This document shows positions 59,857 through 64,000 of a DNA stretch of 64,000 nt, in pieces. Below the pieces are notes generated by a model. The model did not search any database and was not told the origin of the DNA. It saw nothing but the letters and a program-made list of their open reading frames with translations. Position 1 is the first letter of the stretch. The number at the start of each line of letters is the position of its first letter. The translations under genes and the position numbers were made by a program. This DNA comes from CAVXHQ01 sp963761735 (GTDB taxonomy: Bacteria; Pseudomonadota; Alphaproteobacteria; Rhodobacterales; Rhodobacteraceae): assembly GCA_963761735.1 (NCBI GenBank), contig CAVXHQ010000003.1, positions 620,001-684,000 on the forward strand, written 5' to 3'.

Positions 59857-60609
59857 ATGAACGCACCGATCCCGGAACGGACGCTGGTTTGCGCCACATG
59901 GAACGTTCACCGCGCGCGCGGGGCGGATGGCCGCGTGCGGCCTGCGCGGGTGACAGAGGCGATCGACGCGGCGATTGTGCCGCGACTGCCCGATATCCTC
60001 GCGCTGCAAGAGGCGGACATGGAATGCCCGCCGCATGCCGGACTCCTCGATACGGCGCAGATCTCGGCGTCGACGGGTCTGCGCTATGTCCATTCGGTGC
60101 CGTCGCTGCGCTGGGGCCCCGAAAGCGACGGTTTTCTCGGTACGATCCTGTGAGTGCATCCCCGCTTTACGCAGACTTACGCCGACGTGATCGACCTTCC
60201 CGGGCATTGCCACCGGGGCGCGATCAGCGTCGAGCTGTCGGGTGGCGGCCTGCCGTTTCGGGTGATGTCGATGCATCTGTCGCTGTCACAGCCCTTGCGG
60301 ATCGTGCAGATGCGGATCGTCGGGCAATACCTGCGCAGACGCCCGCCAATGCAGACCGTGATCCTCGGCGATCTGAACGAGTGGCGTCCGTGGGGTGGGC
60401 TGGCGCTTGGCAGGCACACCCTTGGGTCGGAATTCTACGGCCCGGCAGTGCGCAGTTTTCCGGCGCATCGGCCGCTTTTGCCGCTGGACCGGATCCTGAC
60501 CGATCGTCGCGGCGCAGTGTCCGATGCCACAGCGCTGGATCACCCGATGGTGCGTGGCGCGTCGGATCATCGGCCCGTGATGGCCGACGTGTGCCTGAAA
60601 CCGACATGA
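59857..60609 (+). pseudogene. EEP-family (endonuclease/exonuclease/phosphatase) gene interrupted by an in-frame TGA
   Basis: Both sides of the TGA at 60151-60153 are in the same frame and together make one EEP protein of about 250 residues. The first part has TWNVHRARG and LALQEADME (catalytic Asn and Glu); the second has GDLNEW and GASDHRPVM (Asp, Asn, His). No base is lost: a single substitution created the stop. A GTG directly follows the TGA (60154), so a separate C-terminal chain could be restarted. Start may also be 59824. Family members include phosphodiesterases and sphingomyelinase-like enzymes; here, beside lipid genes, a lipid role is possible. Confidence 0.75.
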
Positions 60610-60619
60610 GTTTGCCGCG

Positions 60620-61363
60620 ATGATCGGCCTTGCCCCCTCCGTCCCACGGCATCCCGCCGCGGTCTTTGCCGCATTCTCGGGAATGCTGTTTCTGACGGTC
60701 TGGGCAGTGTCTGTGCAGGCCTATTCGGGGCATGCTTCCGTCCTGCCGATAATTTTTTTCGCAGTCATCTCGCTGGTCGCGCTGACCGGATTGATCCGGC
60801 ATTTCGGCAGTGCCACACTTGGGGCCTGCAATGTCGTAACGCTTGTGCGGGCGGCGATCACCGCCTTGCTGGCCGGTGCAATCATCGTGCCCGCAACGAC
60901 ACAAACCGCCGCCTGGGCTCTGTGCGCGGCGGCGACGCTGACTTTCGCGCTGGACGGGATCGATGGCTGGCTGGCACGGCGTACCGGCATGGCCAGCGGT
61001 TTCGGCGCGCGCTTCGATATGGAGGTCGACGCCGCTCTTGGCGCCGTCCTCGCCCTTATCCTGTGGCGCTGGTCACAGGCGGGACCGGCGGTCCTCGTGC
61101 TTGGCGCCGCGCGGTATGTCTTCATCGTGGCGACGATGATCCGGCCCCGCCTCGGCGCGCCGCTGCCAGACAGGTTCCGGCGCAAGGTGGTTTGTGTCAT
61201 CCAGATCGGAGTGTTGATCGTTTTGCTGATGCCGCTGACCCCCGGCAGCCTGATGATTCCCATCGCGGCAGGCGCGGCGACGGCCCTTGTCTGGTCGTTT
61301 GCCGTCGATATCCGGTGGCTGCTGGCACGGGGCACAGGCGCATCATCCGGGTCGTCACCCTGA
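60620..61363 (+). CDS. CDP-alcohol phosphatidyltransferase family membrane protein
   Basis: 247 residues, about six to seven membrane helices. The family motif D-G-x2-A-R-x8-G-x3-D-x3-D is complete in DGIDGWLARRTGMASGFGAR followed by FDMEVDA. Such enzymes join CDP-activated lipid to an alcohol to make phospholipid or phospho-head-group lipids. It is followed by, and overlaps by about 49 bases, the sulfatase-fold gene. Confidence 0.88.
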   Translation: MIGLAPSVPRHPAAVFAAFSGMLFLTVWAVSVQAYSGHASVLPIIFFAVISLVALTGLIRHFGSATLGACNVVTLVRAAITALLAGAIIVPATTQTAAWALCAAATLTFALDGIDGWLARRTGMASGFGARFDMEVDAALGAVLALILWRWSQAGPAVLVLGAARYVFIVATMIRPRLGAPLPDRFRRKVVCVIQIGVLIVLLMPLTPGSLMIPIAAGAATALVWSFAVDIRWLLARGTGASSGSSP

Positions 61364-62940
61364 CGCTTGCCGCCGCAATCCTGTTTGCGGTGCTGGTGTT
61401 GCCGAACCATCCCGGCACGATGGCGCTCTCGGCGTTCGGGCGGTTCCCGCTCGAGCTTCCGGTGCTGATCCTGACGATGATCGCCCTGCGCGGTCGCTGG
61501 GTTTTGCCGGGGTTGCTGGCGTCTGTGCTGCTGGTCACGGTGTTCCTGAAATTTGCCGACTATGGCATGTTCAGTGCCTATAATCGCCCGTTCAACCCTA
61601 TTCTCGACGTCTTCCTGATCGAGGCCGGGACAGGCCTGTTGCGCGACAGCATCGGGCAGACAGGTGTCATTTTTGGCTGGATCGGAGCGATCCTTGGCAT
61701 GGTCGCGATATTTGCCGTGCTGTTCTGGGCATTGCGCCGGTGGGGCCGGGTTGCGACGAGCGCGGGTGGACGTCTGGTGGCGGGCGCCGGTGCCGCCGTG
61801 TTCGCCACGCTGACCGTCGCCGACGCGGGCCAGAGCCTCGACTGGTGGGATCTGGGCGCAAGCCCGCCGGGCACTGCGTGGACGACCCGGCTCGTGACCT
61901 CGCGCGCGATCACGGTGCAGGCGACAGTAGCAGACCTCGTCGCGTTCAGCGCCGAGGCCGCTGCCGACCCCTATTCCGGGCGCGCCGATCTGTTCGATCT
62001 GATCGGCCCCCGCGACGTCATCGTCATCTTTATCGAGAGCTATGGGCGCGCCAGTTTCGACAATCCGGCCTATGCAGACACGCATCTGGCAACGCTTCGC
62101 ACGGCGCAGGCCGCCATTGGAGGTGCGGGTCTGGCGATGCGCAGCGGTTGGCTGACCTCGCCGACGGCGGGCGGGCAAAGCTGGCTGGCTCATGGCACGT
62201 TGGCATCGGGCCTGTGGACGAGCGACAACGGGCGCTACCATGCGATGCTGACCAGCGGCCGCCAGACATTGTTTCACCTTGCCGCAGCCTCTGGCTATCG
62301 GACGGCCGCCGTGATGCCGGCGATCACGATCCCCTGGCCCGAAAGCAGCCTGATGGGGTTCGATCAGGTGTTCGAGGCCTCCGACATGGATTACGCCGGT
62401 GATGATTTCGGCTGGGTGACGATGCCCGATCAATATACGCTGAGTGCATTCCCCCGACTGCTGGGAACGGACCCCCGGCAGGATTTCATCCAGATCGCGC
62501 TGATTTCATCCCATGCGCCGTGGACCACGATCACGCGCATGATCGATTGGGACGATGTGGGCGACGGCACCGCGTTCAACGACATGGCCGCCGAGGGCCC
62601 GGCCCCGCGCGAGGTCTGGAGCGACCGTGATATCACCCGTGATTATTATCGCCAATCGATCGATTATTCCCTGCAGGCGGCCTTCGCATTTGCCGCGCGA
62701 CAGGGCGAGGCCGCACCGCTGATCCTGATCCTTGGCGACCATCAGCCCGCAGGCTTTGTGGCCCAGATCGACAGCGCCGACGTGCCCCTGCACACGATCG
62801 GCCCGCCAGAGGTGATCGACCGGCTCGAGGGATGGGACTGGACGCCGGGCCTGATCCCTGACGGCGACCTGCCACCCTGGCGGATGGACGCGTTTCGGGA
62901 CAGGTTCATCGCCGCGTTCACCACCGGGGGCGGCGCATGA
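61315..62940 (+). CDS. LtaS/sulfatase-fold membrane phosphotransferase-like protein
   Basis: About 541 residues: four to five N-terminal membrane helices (to ~160), then a periplasmic alkaline-phosphatase-superfamily domain. It carries FIESYGRASF (Glu metal ligand), PTAGGQSWLAHGT (nucleophile Thr region), ILGDHQPAG (Asp and His ligands). This is the LtaS/EptA-like type that moves phospho-alcohol or phosphoethanolamine groups. Start is uncertain; GTG 61315 is the last plausible codon before the first helix, and would overlap the CDP-alcohol gene. Confidence 0.82.
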   Translation: MAAGTGHRRIIRVVTLTLAAAILFAVLVLPNHPGTMALSAFGRFPLELPVLILTMIALRGRWVLPGLLASVLLVTVFLKFADYGMFSAYNRPFNPILDVFLIEAGTGLLRDSIGQTGVIFGWIGAILGMVAIFAVLFWALRRWGRVATSAGGRLVAGAGAAVFATLTVADAGQSLDWWDLGASPPGTAWTTRLVTSRAITVQATVADLVAFSAEAAADPYSGRADLFDLIGPRDVIVIFIESYGRASFDNPAYADTHLATLRTAQAAIGGAGLAMRSGWLTSPTAGGQSWLAHGTLASGLWTSDNGRYHAMLTSGRQTLFHLAAASGYRTAAVMPAITIPWPESSLMGFDQVFEASDMDYAGDDFGWVTMPDQYTLSAFPRLLGTDPRQDFIQIALISSHAPWTTITRMIDWDDVGDGTAFNDMAAEGPAPREVWSDRDITRDYYRQSIDYSLQAAFAFAARQGEAAPLILILGDHQPAGFVAQIDSADVPLHTIGPPEVIDRLEGWDWTPGLIPDGDLPPWRMDAFRDRFIAAFTTGGGA

Positions 62941-63845
62941 CCCGCGGCGTGCTTGTGCGGCTTGCCGTATCGGCGGCGGTCATCGGGGTGCTGCTTGCGG
63001 TGACCGACGTGGATGCCATCGGAGCGCTTTTGCAGGGCGCCGACTGGCGATGGATGGCCGCCTCAACGGCGGGGTTGATGCTGCTCACCTGCCTGATGGC
63101 GCTGCGCTGGGTTCTCGTGGCGCGGGGTCTCCGCCTTGATCTGACGTTGGCACGGGCGGTGCGGGAATATTTCCTCGGGACGCTGGTCAACCAGCTTGTG
63201 CCGGGCGGCGTCGCCGGTGACGCAACCCGCGCCGTGCGGGCGAGCGAACGTGCGGGGTTGCGTGCGGCGGCGCAATCGGTGGTGATCGAACGGCTGCTCG
63301 GTCAGGTCACGACGCTGGCATTACTCTCGCTTGGCCTTGCGGTGTCGCTGGCGATGCCGGGCGGAATTGATTGGCCGTGGTGGACCGTCTGGGTCCTTGC
63401 AGCCGCGGCAATCGTTGCTGGAGGCGCTGTGATCCTGCTCGGCTCTGTTTCGGCCCAAAAGATGTTTTTTGCGCCGTTCTGGACGGCTCTGCGCAGCCCG
63501 GAACAGGCCCTGCTCGCGCTCGTCATCGCGATCCTGCTGAACCTGAGCTTTTATGCCAGCGCCCGTGCCATCGGGACCGTTCTGCCGTTTGCCGCTATCT
63601 TCACCATCGTGCTGCTGGTCCTGTCGGCGATGCTCATCCCGCTGTCTGTCGGCGGCTGGGGATGGCGCGAGGGGGCGGCGGCGGCGCTCTTTCCGCTGGC
63701 AGGCCCCACGGCCGCCGAAGGCGTGGCGACCGGCATCGCCTATGGTGCCGCGATGCTTGCCGCCGCCGTGCCGGGCGCCATGTGGTGGGCCACATCCGGC
63801 CGGCATGCGGCCCGGATTCAATCTGAAACGATGGAGACGACATGA
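62937..63845 (+). CDS. LPG synthase-type (UPF0104/AglD) integral membrane protein
   Basis: 302 residues with about eight membrane helices and the family signature REYFLGTLVNQLVPGGVAGD followed by RASERAG and IERLLGQ. It lacks the C-terminal aminoacyl transferase domain of MprF, so it is likely a lipid flippase or transfer protein. The start overlaps the sulfatase-fold gene by ATGA, and the stop overlaps the next gene likewise. Confidence 0.88.
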   Translation: MTRGVLVRLAVSAAVIGVLLAVTDVDAIGALLQGADWRWMAASTAGLMLLTCLMALRWVLVARGLRLDLTLARAVREYFLGTLVNQLVPGGVAGDATRAVRASERAGLRAAAQSVVIERLLGQVTTLALLSLGLAVSLAMPGGIDWPWWTVWVLAAAAIVAGGAVILLGSVSAQKMFFAPFWTALRSPEQALLALVIAILLNLSFYASARAIGTVLPFAAIFTIVLLVLSAMLIPLSVGGWGWREGAAAALFPLAGPTAAEGVATGIAYGAAMLAAAVPGAMWWATSGRHAARIQSETMETT

Positions 63846-64000
63846 CCCGACACCTGCCCCAAACCCGCCCCCTGACGCGCCGCGCCCTGATCGGCACCGG
63901 TGCCGCACTTGGGGCTGCCGCGGTCATGCCGCGCATCGCTCAGGCGCAAAGCGCGGACGTGGCCCTGCAACTGTCTTGGCTGCATTCCGTCCAGTTCGGC
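63842..64000 (+). CDS. ABC transporter substrate-binding protein, Tat signal, cut by window edge
   Basis: 53 residues are visible: a twin-arginine leader (TRRALIGTGAALGAAAV), cleavage near AQAQS, and then VALQLSWLHSVQFG, typical of NMT1/SsuA-like periplasmic receptors of the NitT/TauT class. Start ATG 63842 overlaps the previous stop (ATGA). The ligand cannot be judged from this part. Confidence 0.75.
   Translation, partial: MTRHLPQTRPLTRRALIGTGAALGAAAVMPRIAQAQSADVALQLSWLHSVQFG

Noticed and set aside
60151..60153. TGA as selenocysteine codon in the EEP-family gene
   Set aside because: No SECIS-like hairpin was seen directly after it, and EEP enzymes have no catalytic Cys/Sec at this place.

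Overview
The window is a GC-rich stretch (roughly two thirds G+C by eye) of what is most likely an alphaproteobacterial chromosome, probably Rhodobacterales (Rhodobacteraceae/Roseobacter-like). Supporting signs are UbiG (ubiquinone synthesis), a TAXI-type TRAP transporter, several ABC uptake systems, very tight ATGA/TGATG gene overlaps, and Cox-type molybdenum hydroxylase, MocD/MocE-like and UPF0261 gene families. No rRNA, tRNA, CRISPR array, insertion sequence, prophage or origin was recognised. No stretch longer than about 300 bases lacks a gene; the largest gaps are 37588-37881 and 53418-53704, where I see no convincing feature.

Layout. 1-5600: truncated prolyl aminopeptidase, ubiG, an ArsR/SRPBCC pair with a clear operator, the threonine-to-glycine pair kbl-tdh, and an SDR. 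5693-12136: a DctB-like kinase and DctD-like regulator directly upstream of a TAXI TRAP transporter; the regulator has lost the sigma54-contact GAFTGA loop. 12222-36898 (minus strand): a large catabolic locus. Read in transcription order it holds a Liv-type binding protein, a degenerate iron-ADH homologue, an aldehyde dehydrogenase resembling 2-oxoglutarate semialdehyde dehydrogenase, an AraC regulator, Liv permeases and ATPases (one fused to a UPF0261 domain), a TIM-barrel partner, a 1066-residue flotillin-like protein with 50 consecutive 11-residue repeats, two CoxG-like SRPBCC proteins, FAD, Fe-S and split Mo subunits of a molybdenum hydroxylase with CoxD/CoxE-type maturation proteins, then an amidohydrolase, a metallo-lactonase and an SMP-30/isochorismatase fusion. 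37060-40274: a small membrane protein, a DsbD/ScsB-like disulfide reductase and another small membrane protein.

40402-53417 (minus strand) looks like one 13-gene operon: MocD-like di-iron oxygenase, MocE-like Rieske ferredoxin, two SDRs, four Gfo/Idh/MocA dehydrogenases, a sugar isomerase/epimerase and a complete CUT2 (Rbs-type) ABC importer. Its content resembles the rhizopine (methyl-inosamine) moc genes, and I infer uptake, oxidative demethylation or hydroxylation and oxidation of a cyclitol or sugar. A LacI-type regulator (53705) is divergent. 54797-59035 is an L-idonate/gluconate block (6-phosphogluconate dehydrogenase, SMP-30 lactonase, L-idonate 5-dehydrogenase, gluconate 5-dehydrogenase) with a GntR/IdnR-like operator between the divergent genes.

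59127-64000: a YceI protein, then a plus-strand run of envelope/lipid-type genes: an EEP-family gene broken by an in-frame TGA, a CDP-alcohol phosphatidyltransferase, an LtaS-like sulfatase-fold membrane enzyme, an LPG-synthase-type membrane protein, and the start of a Tat-exported ABC binding protein cut by the window edge.

The strongest candidates for an undescribed system are the molybdenum hydroxylase/flotillin locus (about 12.2-36.9 kb) and the moc-like operon (about 40.4-53.4 kb). All functional links are inferred from sequence and gene order; no database search was possible.
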